From Arsenophonus sp046530935 (lineage in GTDB: Bacteria > Pseudomonadota > Gammaproteobacteria > Enterobacterales > Enterobacteriaceae), in contig JBHEQW010000060.1 of the NCBI GenBank assembly GCA_046530935.1, forward strand, positions 1-12,060: a DNA stretch of 12,060 nucleotides. The letters are read 5' to 3'. The notes under the pieces are model-generated. The model searched no databases, had not been told where the DNA came from, and saw only the letters and a list, made by a program, of their open reading frames with translations. Shown one piece after another: positions 1 through 7,741 of this stretch; the first letter of the stretch is position 1; every line of letters begins with the position of its first letter. Both the position numbers and the translations under genes were made by a program.

Positions 1-623
1 CCAGCTAAATTTTGAAACATGGATTGCAATTGATTTGTCATTTCTTCCATTCCTGGAGGAGCCATAATTTCAACGCCTACTGGTATAGAAGCAACTTCAA
101 TTTCGATTTCTTTATCATCTAGCTCACCTTCTCTTAGTTTTTTTCGGAAAGATTGACGTGCGTTAGAAGGTTCTACATGGAGATCAGGCTGTCCCCAATT
201 ATTTTTAGCTGGAGGTAATAAAACATCAAGAATACGTTCTTCTGCTAGTTCTTCTGCACGGTAACCGTTTTTTTCTATAGATTGAAGGCGTACCATTTTT
301 ACAGCGGCGTCAGTCAAATCACGAATAATAGAATCAACCTCTTTACCCACATAACCGACTTCAGTAAACTTTGTTGCTTCTACCTTGATAAAAGGAGCAT
401 TAGCCAGCTTTGCCAAGCGACGGGCAATTTCAGTTTTACCTACACCAGTTGGACCAATCATCAAAATATTTTTCGGTGTCACTTCTTGACGCAATGCTTC
501 ATCAAGTTGCATACGACGCCAACGATTACGTAGAGCAATAGCGACAGAACGTTTTGCTTTCTCTTGACCAATAATATGATTGTCTAATTCACTAACAATT
601 TCACGAGGCGTCATTTCAGACAT
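1..623 (-). CDS. hslU: HslU, ATPase subunit of the HslVU protease (5' part; 3' end outside window)
   Basis: HslU is the AAA+ unfoldase that recognises, unfolds and feeds substrates into the HslV peptidase in the cytoplasm. The 207 codons present start MSEMTPREIV and follow E. coli HslU almost residue for residue. The Walker A motif GPTGVGKT lies at residues 57-64 and the substrate-gripping pore loop GYVG at 90-93. The visible part ends inside the I domain; the family is about 443 aa, so Walker B and the C-terminal tail lie off the window. The ATG at 621-623 is 10 bases after the hslV stop, and its Shine-Dalgarno (TAAGGA) incorporates the hslV TAA, so the two genes are translationally close and co-transcribed. 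No frameshift or stop is seen. The level of conservation suggests it is functional. Confidence 0.97.
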   Translation of the reverse strand, partial: MSEMTPREIVSELDNHIIGQEKAKRSVAIALRNRWRRMQLDEALRQEVTPKNILMIGPTGVGKTEIARRLAKLANAPFIKVEATKFTEVGYVGKEVDSIIRDLTDAAVKMVRLQSIEKNGYRAEELAEERILDVLLPPAKNNWGQPDLHVEPSNARQSFRKKLREGELDDKEIEIEVASIPVGVEIMAPPGMEEMTNQLQSMFQNLA

Positions 624-633
624 GTTTAAATCC

Positions 634-1164
634 TTAAAATTTTGAAGAAAGTTCTTCAAAGTTAAAATTATGGTTGGTATATATACAGATATCACTCGCT
701 ATATTTAACGCTTTTTCTGTAATATCACGCGCGCTTATTTCTGTGCTTTCTAACAGCGCACGCGCAGCAGCTTGTGCATAAGCACCACCAGAACCAATAG
801 CAATCAAATCATTTTCTGGTTGAATAACATCCCCATTACCTGTAATAATCAATGAAGTGTTTTCATCTGCAACAGCTAAAAGCGCTTCAAGTTTTCTCAG
901 CATACGATCAGTACGCCAATCTTTAGCTAGTTCAACAGCTGCTTTTGTTAGGTGTCCTTGGTGAAGTTTTAGTTTTCGTTCAAAAAGTTCAAATAGTGTA
1001 AATGCATCAGCAGTACCGCCTGCGAAGCCAGCAATAACTTTATCATTATAAAGGCGACGTACTTTACGGACGTTGCCTTTCATGATGGTATTACCAATAG
1101 TTGCCTGTCCATCACCACCAATTACAATTTGCCCATTTCGGCGAACACTTACGATTGTAGTCAT
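634..1164 (-). CDS. hslV: HslV, peptidase subunit of the HslVU protease
   Basis: HslV is the proteasome-beta-like threonine peptidase that forms the double hexameric chamber capped by HslU and degrades misfolded or regulatory proteins. The product is 176 aa, the same as the E. coli protein. After Met removal the nucleophile is the Thr at codon 2 (MTTIVSVRR). The partner Asp18 and Lys34 (Asp17/Lys33 in mature numbering) and the GSGG segment at 124-127 are present; the Pro that usually follows GSGG is Ala here. The C-terminus is slightly diverged (ends EELSSKF). The ATG is preceded by AAGGGT as ribosome-binding site. It is the first gene of the hslVU operon, driven by the heat-shock promoter at 1264-1290. 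The leader is about 90 bases and holds a short 5-bp inverted repeat (1194-1198/1205-1209) of uncertain meaning. Confidence 0.98.
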   Translation of the reverse strand: MTTIVSVRRNGQIVIGGDGQATIGNTIMKGNVRKVRRLYNDKVIAGFAGGTADAFTLFELFERKLKLHQGHLTKAAVELAKDWRTDRMLRKLEALLAVADENTSLIITGNGDVIQPENDLIAIGSGGAYAQAAARALLESTEISARDITEKALNIASDICIYTNHNFNFEELSSKF

Positions 1165-1263
1165 GAGTCAACCCTTGTTTATTTTATAAGCCGAGTATAT
1201 AAGCATACTTTTTGGGTTTTTTATTACACAAAAAGTCTGTATTTACTACGCTATTAGAAATTT

Positions 1264-1290
1264 AAATGGGGGATAAAAATCATTTTTCAA
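1264..1290 (-). promoter_or_regulatory. sigma-32 heat-shock promoter of hslVU
   Basis: Read on the minus strand, TTGAAA (1285-1290, preceded by G) is followed after 13 bases by CCCCATTT (1264-1271). This matches the RpoH consensus CTTGAAA-N13-15-CCCCATNT very closely. The TGA of the -35 element is also the ftsN stop codon. E. coli hslVU is a known sigma-32 operon with its promoter in this same place, so the site is conserved in position as well as sequence. It implies that the organism keeps an RpoH-type heat-shock response. Confidence 0.88.
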
Positions 1291-2039
1291 CCCTTAGTTG
1301 CATGAAGAATACATCCTGATAAGTCAACAGATTTAGCTCGATCCTGTATTTTTTTTGCTGTTTCTTGATTATAAGGACCTAGTATGACTTGATGCCAACC
1401 TTTTATTGACCTGACTCTACTTTCTAAACCTGAAAATGCCAGGTTAGCTTTAAGAGATTCTGCTTGCTGCAAATTCTTAAATGAACTACAATGTAAAATT
1501 ATTTTTTGTTGGATATTCCTTGCTTGCTGAGACTGTGGTACTGGTTTTAACAGTAGAGGTAAATCTATTGACGACTCATTAATGATGACGTGTGAGCGTG
1601 GGACATTATTATTAGGTACTTCTGATAGATTATTGTCAGGATTATTTCTATCCGCATCAATCTGCTCAAGAAAGTAACGCTGTTCATTGGTTAAATCGGA
1701 TGTATTATTAATATTTGATTTAGGTGAGTTGTTAAAATTTAGTAAATCAGCACCCATACCCATCTTTTCTAGCTCTTTTATATAACGCCACCGTTCTTCT
1801 GGTTTAGGGGGTAAATTAATTACTGAGTGATTATTATTGAGAAAGGTTCTTTTATTAAGAATAGGAACGCGTTTATTTTTCGTAATATAATATAAAACGC
1901 TAATAAAGATAACAACTATGACAATAGCGACAGCAAAGATTGCTTTCGGCACTCCTTGATTTGTTTTTTTCTTTTCTAAATATTTATTTTTACGAGGCGT
2001 TGTTATACGCCCTCGTCTTACGTAATCTTTTTGTACCAC
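1287..2039 (-). CDS. ftsN: FtsN, cell-division activator with SPOR domain
   Basis: FtsN is a bitopic inner-membrane protein that triggers septal peptidoglycan synthesis by acting on FtsQLB/FtsWI and, from inside, on FtsA. Read at 250 aa (E. coli 319). Visible parts: cytoplasmic tail with the FtsA-contacting start xxQKDYVRR (Asp5); one membrane helix at about 33-53; the essential periplasmic segment LPPKPEERWRYIKELE at 76-91, keeping the Trp84, Tyr86 and Leu90 equivalents of the E. coli essential residues; and a C-terminal SPOR domain (about 175-250) with the disulfide Cys pair at 184 and 243. The loss of about 70 residues is in the Gln-rich linker between the essential segment and SPOR. The start is GTG at 2037-2039: it aligns with the E. 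coli start, an in-frame TAG lies two codons upstream, and no clear Shine-Dalgarno is seen. Its usual upstream neighbours cytR and priA are missing. Confidence 0.95.
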   Translation of the reverse strand: MVQKDYVRRGRITTPRKNKYLEKKKTNQGVPKAIFAVAIVIVVIFISVLYYITKNKRVPILNKRTFLNNNHSVINLPPKPEERWRYIKELEKMGMGADLLNFNNSPKSNINNTSDLTNEQRYFLEQIDADRNNPDNNLSEVPNNNVPRSHVIINESSIDLPLLLKPVPQSQQARNIQQKIILHCSSFKNLQQAESLKANLAFSGLESRVRSIKGWHQVILGPYNQETAKKIQDRAKSVDLSGCILHATKG

Positions 2040-2499
2040 TTTCTAATAAGTCACCAATTAATAAAAAAGTTAAATTAATTTATTATATGTTACTTAACCT
2101 AATTACTTTTGACTAGTTTTTAGGTGAGTAAATAGTATCCGAATGATTTTGTATTTTATCTATTTCATGCCATTTGATTTTTGCCAAAGCAGTAACATTT
2201 GCTGAGGAGAAAATTCAAAGATAAGTTTTTTAATTTATGGCGAGAGCAACTTCATCATTAGAAAATTGAATCGCTCTTCAATTTAAGATGAAAAGTCATT
2301 CATTATGATTACTAAAATAAGATAGAATCGATTTGTTTGTTCTGTTATAAGTTAAAACTTCATCAAATAGTATATTTTTTAACTTAAGATCCTAATCTTA
2401 TCGATATTAACCAACCCCATAGCTTTTTCCTTACTAATCCTTATTTTTCTATTTTATATATTCTTTCTGATAATAATTACATTGCTTGTTTTTTTCACT
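2040..2499. other. non-coding stretch upstream of ftsN, no gene recognised
   Basis: No intact reading frame of note is present. On the minus strand a coding-like run of about 30 codons (around 2117-2215, containing ALAKIKWHEIDKI) reads up to a stop, but I could not assign it to a family. I specifically looked for the C-terminus of CytR, the usual upstream neighbour of ftsN, and did not find it. The stretch may hold the tail end of the IS91-type element that follows. Confidence 0.6.
2082..2087 (-). promoter_or_regulatory. possible -10 box for ftsN
   Basis: A perfect TATAAT on the minus strand ends 42 bases upstream of the ftsN GTG. No convincing TTGACA-like -35 element lies 16-18 bases further upstream, and in DNA this AT-rich the hexamer is expected often by chance, so this is only a candidate. 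Confidence 0.25.
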
Positions 2500-3711
2500 C
2501 AACTTATATCTAATAATGCCAGTAAAAGTACCATATCTACACATAAAATAAATTCGTAGAGTATGGATCTGTGCTCATGAACCCTTTTATTAGCACGGAG
2601 AAACAATTTTTTCTCAAGTTTTTATGAGTCGTCATCTACAGCGCTTTATATACTTTTCCTAAAAGCGTGCCTCGTTTACAATTCGAAAAAAACTATATTA
2701 ATTGGACATTTTAAAATGCCTAGTTAGAATATAGCTACATATATCGCCAGATTATCTCTTCCTGCGTTAATGTCTGCTACCTGGTATTGTGTTTATTAAC
2801 TGTGTTTATAGTAATGTTTCAAAAACAGCCCTCATCGCTAATGTTGTAGTTTTAATGCCCATACACCATACATAAGGTAGCGTTTAAGATAGTGCGCAAA
2901 GTGTTTTGCGCTATGCTAGACCATTTTGTCTTTTTATCAAAGTGCACTTTCTCAAGTAACGTACCTTAGTGCACCTTTAAGTGTATGGCCGCTACTACTT
3001 TATGTCTCTGATATACTCAAGACCAGAAAGAGTAGTGAGATTTATCAGGTTAAAACTGTGATGCAGCAGCCAGATTGAGGACAGCAACTAAGTAGATTTC
3101 TTCTAGTGTTTTTTTTAAAAAAAAGGTCATCAGAATATAGCATGTTTAATATCTAAACTACCATGAGTGACAGAGACATGAAGATGTGAATCTTAATTAA
3201 CTTCTCGACTAATAAATGTGCAAGACACAGAAAATATCAATTTTGATATCATGTATCTGTGCTAACTCAGCATAGCGCTGTGTGTGTGGCGCGCGCTGGT
3301 GGAGAGCAACTCCCAACAAGCACCATCAAAACAAAGCGTTAAGTAGCTGCTAATCTATTGTAAAAAAGTATAATTAGGTATAGTGAAAGTAATCTCTTAC
3401 CAGTTTAATCAAGAAAAATGCTAACCTGATTTTAACCACTACTCTCAGTAGCCTTGAAGTCTCATGAACTGCAAAATTTTGACTTACAGCCTTGACATAA
3501 AAAACAGACAGGCCATTTAAGAGAAGCAGACCAGTAGCCGCTAGAAACATCTATGGCACAAATGCTAAAAATAAGCATTCTCTCAACAGTTAGACACGTA
3601 CGTTCAGGAATTAACGCTTTCACATTGTTTTTCAAGAAATTCATTCAAGCCGTCATCAATAATAAAAAGCAGTTTATCTTGGCATGGATTTACATTGAAG
3701 TAAATTACCAT
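2500..3711 (-). pseudogene. degraded IS91-type (HUH, Y2) transposase
   Basis: Stitching frames on the minus strand gives a transposase of roughly the usual 390-400 aa, in the right order. An N-terminal piece IIDDGLNEFLEKQ (about 3640-3690) begins near an ATG at 3709-3711. A Cys-rich zinc-binding region follows (3465-3603, LCQGCKSKFCSS). Then come EITFTI (about 3390), AELAQIHDIKIDIFCVLH (3218-3271) and the metal-binding HUH segment HLHVSVTHGSLDIKH (3133-3186). The two-tyrosine motif HYLKRYL, with Tyr spaced by four, is at 2874-2906. TLTQEEIIWRY (2741-2776), SNCKRGTLLGKVYKAL (2639-2692) and LIKGFMSTDPYS (2558-2593) complete it. Many stops and frameshifts separate these blocks, so it is dead. 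IS91 elements transpose by rolling circle and lack terminal inverted repeats; no element ends could be defined. The open 60-codon piece at 3462-3644 is just the zinc-finger part. Confidence 0.87.
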
Positions 3712-3846
3712 GTGGATCTCTTTCGGTAGTTAAGTAGAAATGATTATCCTGTCAACATTAGTATTCGTCAGGTCTGCCACCTACTAATTATCTTTTTATT
3801 TGTCATATATAGCAAAAGAAACATGGATAATCAACAGTTCCTTATA

Positions 3847-3864
3847 GCTAATGAATTCATTAGC
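3847..3864. repeat. 18-bp perfect palindrome
   Basis: GCTAATGAA followed directly by its reverse complement TTCATTAGC. It lies about 135 bases upstream of the start of the IS91-type transposase relic, where the terminal (terIS) end of such an element would be expected, but no other end signature was recognised. It could equally be an operator relic or chance. Confidence 0.55.
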
Positions 3865-3957
3865 AGGCATATTTTTAGTTATTTCTAAAACTCAGTATAG
3901 TCCTATATAGTATCATCGAATTGTATGGAGGTTACTCAAAACAATGGATAATCGTCA

Positions 3958-4200
3958 CTATTGTAAGCGGATAATATTACGTGTTGAGAAAAAATTAAGG
4001 TGTTTATTTGGCTTGCAATTGAGTTGGATGCATTCCTGTATAGCCTCTTTTTTTGGTGTCATAAAAATTCAGTTGGCTTACCAATAATCACTTTTCTGAT
4101 AAAAAGGAGATCATAAAGTACTGCAGATAAATAGGCTGTATAACACTGGAAATTGCGAATAGTCTCCTTAATTTTCTGGTTTTACATTTTTAGAGGAGAT
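3958..4200 (-). pseudogene. unidentified coding-like fragment
   Basis: On the minus strand two overlapping frames read like protein: about 45 codons ending in LLFIRKVIIGKPTEFL (roughly 4060-4200), then after a frameshift MTPKKEAIQECIQLNCKPNK (from 4062 down), which runs to a TAG at 3958-3960. Residue composition is protein-like rather than random AT-rich translation, and one shift would join the pieces. I do not recognise the family. It could be a chromosomal gene relic or cargo of the neighbouring IS91-type element. Confidence 0.3.
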
Positions 4201-4391
4201 TTTATTCCGAGCCATTTGGCTTATTTCCTTAAGGAATTAAGATATGTTTAGCAAAGGTTATTACTAGAAATCCAGTATTTACTAATATGAATAATTTTTA
4301 TTATATGGCAGGTCATACATAAAAAATAAAAGAATCATACATATCAAAAAAATTCTTTTCTCGTGCATTCCAAATGTAACCCTACATCTTA

Positions 4392-4448
4392 TTACTTAGA
4401 TTGTAAGCAATCTTGTAGCATGAATCTCGATTCATGCTATTGAAGTAA
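4392..4448. repeat. three-branched inverted-repeat structure
   Basis: An outer pair TTACTT (4392-4397) and AAGTAA (4443-4448) encloses two hairpins. The first is AGATTG-TAAG-CAATCT (4398-4413). The second has perfect 11-bp arms, TAGCATGAATC (4416-4426) and GATTCATGCTA (4429-4439), around a 2-base loop. All arms pair perfectly, and the first hairpin abuts the outer stem without a gap, giving a compact three-way junction foldable on either strand. No U-run follows, so it does not look like an intrinsic terminator. It is not a tRNA by sequence. Confidence 0.7.
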
Positions 4449-4953
4449 CTTCCTTCTACTTTATCCTGCCTATATTTTCATAGTGAAGATGTTATCCGCT
4501 GGTGATATCCTGATTAATGTTACAGCGATATCGTTGCAAAATCTAAAATTGCAGGAAAACATTTAACAATCTTACTGGAAGAGTCATCTAATACGATGAT
4601 TAGACCACAAGGATAAATGATTTAATTATCTGCGATGTATTTTGAATTGCTTGATTTTATAGCAGTCACCAAAAGAAACAGTCATTGATTTAAAAACAGA
4701 GTTTAGATTACCTGAATCCCATCGCCTCATCATATGATTCCTTATTTTAGCCACAACAAGACAAAATAAATGCACTACCTGCTATTGTTGAAGTCAACGA
4801 AATATTTTCCTTGATCCTTTAAAGAGAAACGTTATTTCATAGATAGGAAAATTAAAAATTTAAAAAAAAGATGAGATAAAATGGAAAAATAAATCACTTT
4901 CTTAATCTCCAGAAATTAAGAGGATCATGTAAGCGATGAGATTCTTGAAGAGT

Positions 4954-5085
4954 TTAATATAGTCTGTAGTGTATGTTAGAAGTTTTCTTGAGCCGATCAT
5001 CTATATCAATAAAGAGCTCATCATTGTTAGATGGAGCAATAAATGGTATGAAGCATTTGCCAGCTAGCATGAAATCAGTCACATT
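4954..5085 (-). pseudogene. unidentified coding-like fragment
   Basis: A 43-codon open run on the minus strand contains FIPFIAPSNNDELFIDIDDR and ends at a TAA. Upstream (about 5290-5340) another run reads LISGYLGKDSCFTR. The acidic and mixed composition is unlike random translation of AT-rich DNA, so a decayed gene is plausible. No family could be assigned with confidence. Confidence 0.25.
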
Positions 5086-5574
5086 AGATTAATAATATTG
5101 TATAATTAGAGAGTTATTAGTAAGGAATTCCACATTAAAAATGTAAAGAATTACATCAGCAGATTAAAAGGATGCTTGAGTAGCTTTTATGGAGTATAGT
5201 CGTTTTATTTACTGAATTGTCTGGCCTGTTGGGATAATTATTTAAACCCATAGTATTTGAAATACAGATTATAGCTAAAAATTACTACTGCGAGTAAAGC
5301 AACTATCTTTACCAAGATAGCCTGAAATTAACATAATTAACATCATATAGAAGAGTATAAAAACAGTACTCAGTTCATGAACATCTTAAAAGCAGCGTAT
5401 AGCATAATACTAAGTTCGCTATATTGTGCAAAATTGAGATTGAAAAATCCGAGTATCCAATAATAGATAAATCTTTTGTAATGTTACTTACATAGAATTA
5501 GCTTACTTTACTGTATATTACACCAATAGTCATAATATCATTATGGCAAAAAATTGCCATTGCTGGATTAAATA

Positions 5575-5730
5575 ATGCAAAAAATTTTTATGCCTTCAGC
5601 TATCACCCACTGCACAACTTTTGTAATTATAATCACTATTATAATATATTTCTCTTGTACCTTTGCTTGGCTTCTGTATAGCTTAAGTGTAAGCTTGCAA
5701 ACAATATTGAGAAGACAAAATGATTTCTGA
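5575..5730 (+). CDS. possible small membrane protein, or chance frame
   Basis: A 51-codon frame (a second in-frame ATG at 5590 would give 46 codons) encodes a single hydrophobic segment (FVIIITIIIYFSCTFAWLLY) followed by a basic tail (TILRRQNDF). This is the shape of a small bitopic membrane protein. The Shine-Dalgarno is poor (GGA about 9 bases before the first ATG, none before the second), there is no recognised homologue, and everything around it is decayed. AT-rich DNA readily gives Ile/Phe-rich frames, so I regard it as probably chance. Confidence 0.12.
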   Translation: MQKIFMPSAITHCTTFVIIITIIIYFSCTFAWLLYSLSVSLQTILRRQNDF

Positions 5731-6088
5731 CCTGCTTATCCAAGCAATATATTTATGAACGGAGTTTTTGTAAATAGTTAATTGCATTAAAAATGCATAT
5801 TAGATCTCTTAATATTTATAGTAGCAAGATTGAATTCAGCTATAAATTTAATTGCAATAAATCTTTTAGTTTTCTATTGACGAGCAAAAACGAAATATAA
5901 TAAGTAAATAACACGATGGCATCAATTTATTAGCTAATAAATATCTTAATAAGATTATGTTGTTGTTTTTTTTTAATAATGGTTACGTTACACTAATGAG
6001 TAGCATATATGCTTGTTCATCAGCTACTTATTCAATGCCATTAATAATATACAAAACAAATAGTATTGATGATATCGTGTATATCAAC

Positions 6089-6240
6089 TTAAATAGTTTT
6101 AGCTTTCTTTGATTTTTTGTTTCTTACTAAGATAATGGATAAGCATCCATAACCAATTTCTAATGCACATTGTTCAGCTTTTTTGCGCGTCTTGACAATT
6201 TATTTGGTCAAGGACCATTATATGGGCTACCTACTAGCAC
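6089..6240 (-). pseudogene. unidentified coding-like fragment, C-terminal end
   Basis: The minus strand reads AEQCALEIGYGCLSIILVRN and then a Lys-rich tail (KKSKKAKTI) to a TAA at 6089-6091. Before that, in another frame, comes SPYNGP and a run NKLSRRAKK. The Lys-rich tail followed by a stop looks like a real C-terminus after one frameshift. The family is not recognised. Confidence 0.27.
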
Positions 6241-6359
6241 AAACCTATTCATTGCAAGATAGCTATCTAGGTATAGATTTTAGAGTAAAATAATCATGAT
6301 GATAAAACTCTATCATCAGGTAACTACAACACATAAAATTAGAGCTACTTTTTAGGTAA

Positions 6360-6374
6360 GCAGGCTGAGCCTGC
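6360..6374. repeat. GC-rich short palindrome near the end of the IS256-type relic
   Basis: GCAGGCT, one central base, AGCCTGC: a 7-bp arm inverted repeat that is GC-rich in very AT-rich surroundings. It lies about 130 bases past the last recognisable transposase codons and might sit near or just outside the element end. A similar repeat with 7-bp arms around one base (GAGGATT/AATCCTC) is at 6534-6548, inside the relic. Confidence 0.45.
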
Positions 6375-7421
6375 ATATGCTTTGTCTAAAGCGTTATGGC
6401 ATATCTAAATTTATCGTTGCTAAATGAGTTATTAATAAATCTTGTACATAACGATCACAAGCTATGCTCAGCTCTGAGGCTTCGCGCATCTGTTCTCCAT
6501 CATTAAATTAGATATTGTTTAGCATAAAAGTTGGAGGATTAAATCCTCTTAGCAAATTCCAGCTTTTTTTGAGCAGAGATGAGCAGACTTAATAGCATTA
6601 AAATGGTTGTTTTCTCGAACCGGAGTTTTTCATGCGTCGTCTTCATAGTTTTACTGTCGAAAAGCTTATTCAATCTGATTTGTTATTCTTATTGGTACAC
6701 AGTTCGATGATAGGAAGTCGTAGAATAGCAGGAGTTTTCTCTATCTTTCTCCAGTTTTTTTATCGCTTAAGGAAGCGATTATGCTTAGCTGAAAATGTTA
6801 TAAACAAAAATATCAAGAAATTTATTAGCATCATCGCACTTCTCTATGCTAGTCAGCCTCCTACAGCACAGAATTCAGCCTTAACTTTCAGTTGCATGCC
6901 TTTAAAGAGTGAAGCTAGTACATTAGCTCTTTTGTGTACACAATAGCAGCGTTTTTGCTGTGTGTCATGGAATAATCTTTGCTATTGGATTCCAAAAACC
7001 AATTGCCCCAGTATCTTCAATAGCAAGACTAGTAGTTGCTGTTAAGCAACCAGCTAGCAAGCCAATTAATAAGTTCGTCCAAACTTCGTTTCTGACTTTC
7101 AATAAGCATCTTCGACAGCAACGAGCTCATTACCTACCTCCATGTTTAGTGACGCAGATAATGACAGAAAGTAAAGGCGATCATCTTGCCTAAATAACTG
7201 TATATGCATTGGCCAGAAATAATCCTAGTGGATATCACTTAAATTAGATAGCCATCATTTCCTGTACTTTTCAAGATATTGCTGTTTCAGCCTTTTATTA
7301 GTGAAACTAGAGAAAGACAATGTGCTTTTTTACCAAGAAGCAGGTCTTCCACCAAACAACCCAAGACTTAGAGTTTTCTAAAAATCATAGTGGAGGATGG
7401 ATATACATCGCAGGTATCAGA

Positions 7422-7463
7422 CATTTTATAGTAACTCTTCGACGGTTTATAGTAACTCTTCAA
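7422..7463. repeat. 21-bp tandem duplication inside the transposase relic
   Basis: Two adjacent units share TTTATAGTAACTCTTC (starting at 7425 and 7446), with period 21. On the minus strand each encodes VEELL plus a stop, matching the single VEELLP of intact IS256-family transposases, so this is a slippage-type duplication that arose in or after decay. Confidence 0.75.
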
Positions 7464-7682
7464 CATTTTTTTGCACGCCTCAGATAAACCGGTAGCAACG
7501 AGCTGTTAAAGTATATTCCGTTGCCACTGCAATCCATGATATTAGGCGCTTTAATCTTAAGATCACCAATAGCATTCTGTATGATTTGCTTTGGGAATAA
7601 CCATTATAGATGACTGTTGACTTGCATGCCCACCAGTCAAGAAGGCAGTATTCATCATGTTATCGCAGAATATACTTTAGAG

Positions 7683-7704
7683 CTTCATCTCAATTGAGAT
7701 GAAG
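7683..7704. repeat. 22-bp perfect palindrome
   Basis: CTTCATCTCAA is followed directly by its exact reverse complement TTGAGATGAAG. It falls in the 5' part of the IS256-type transposase relic, where intact family members have no such palindrome at protein level that I can recall. It may have arisen by quasi-palindrome correction during decay, or may be a protein-binding site. Confidence 0.75.
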
Positions 7705-7741
7705 TGATAGCTATTAGCTATACCACTAGCACCATTATGGA

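Larger units (their letters stand above)
3712..6380. other. eroded intergenic DNA between two transposase relics
   Basis: About 2.7 kb without an intact recognisable gene. It contains several short coding-like scraps listed separately (3958-4200, 4954-5085, 6089-6240), one small membrane-type reading frame (5575-5730), and an unusual number of short perfect inverted repeats (for example 3847-3864, 4225-4236, 4392-4448, 5543-5560, 6257-6268, 6297-6318, 6360-6374). I looked for relics of acnB, priA, cytR, speD and speE, which are neighbours of these operons in E. coli, and recognised none. Confidence 0.6.

Noticed and set aside
282..533. Plus-strand 83-codon frame
   Set aside because: Antisense to the conserved hslU coding sequence.
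2894..2911. GC-rich hairpin GCGCAAA/TTTGCGC as a terminator
   Set aside because: No T-run follows on either strand, and it overlaps the two-tyrosine motif of the transposase relic.
3226..3261. Nested hairpin (CACAGA/TCTGTG outside, ATATCAA/TTGATAT inside)
   Set aside because: Lies within recognisable IS91 transposase codons (AELAQIHDIKIDIF), so the pairing is probably incidental to coding sequence.
3462..3644. A 60-codon Cys-rich minus-strand frame as an independent zinc-finger gene
   Set aside because: Its cysteines and position fit the zinc-binding domain of the IS91-type transposase relic, with neighbouring blocks continuing in other frames on both sides.
6185..6225. TTGACA followed by TATAT as a sigma-70 promoter
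   Set aside because: The spacing is about 20 bases or more, outside the usual 16-18, and no gene follows.
6394..6489. A 31-codon minus-strand frame starting MREASELSIACD with GGAG before the ATG, as a small gene
   Set aside because: It continues in frame from the last recognisable codons of the IS256-type relic (FNDGEQ), so it is best read as that relic's decayed C-terminus and downstream end.
6632..7193. Two plus-strand open frames of 104 and 77 codons
   Set aside because: They run antisense to the IS256-type transposase relic, whose motifs are clear on the minus strand, and their own products are Ser/Leu-rich with no recognisable family.
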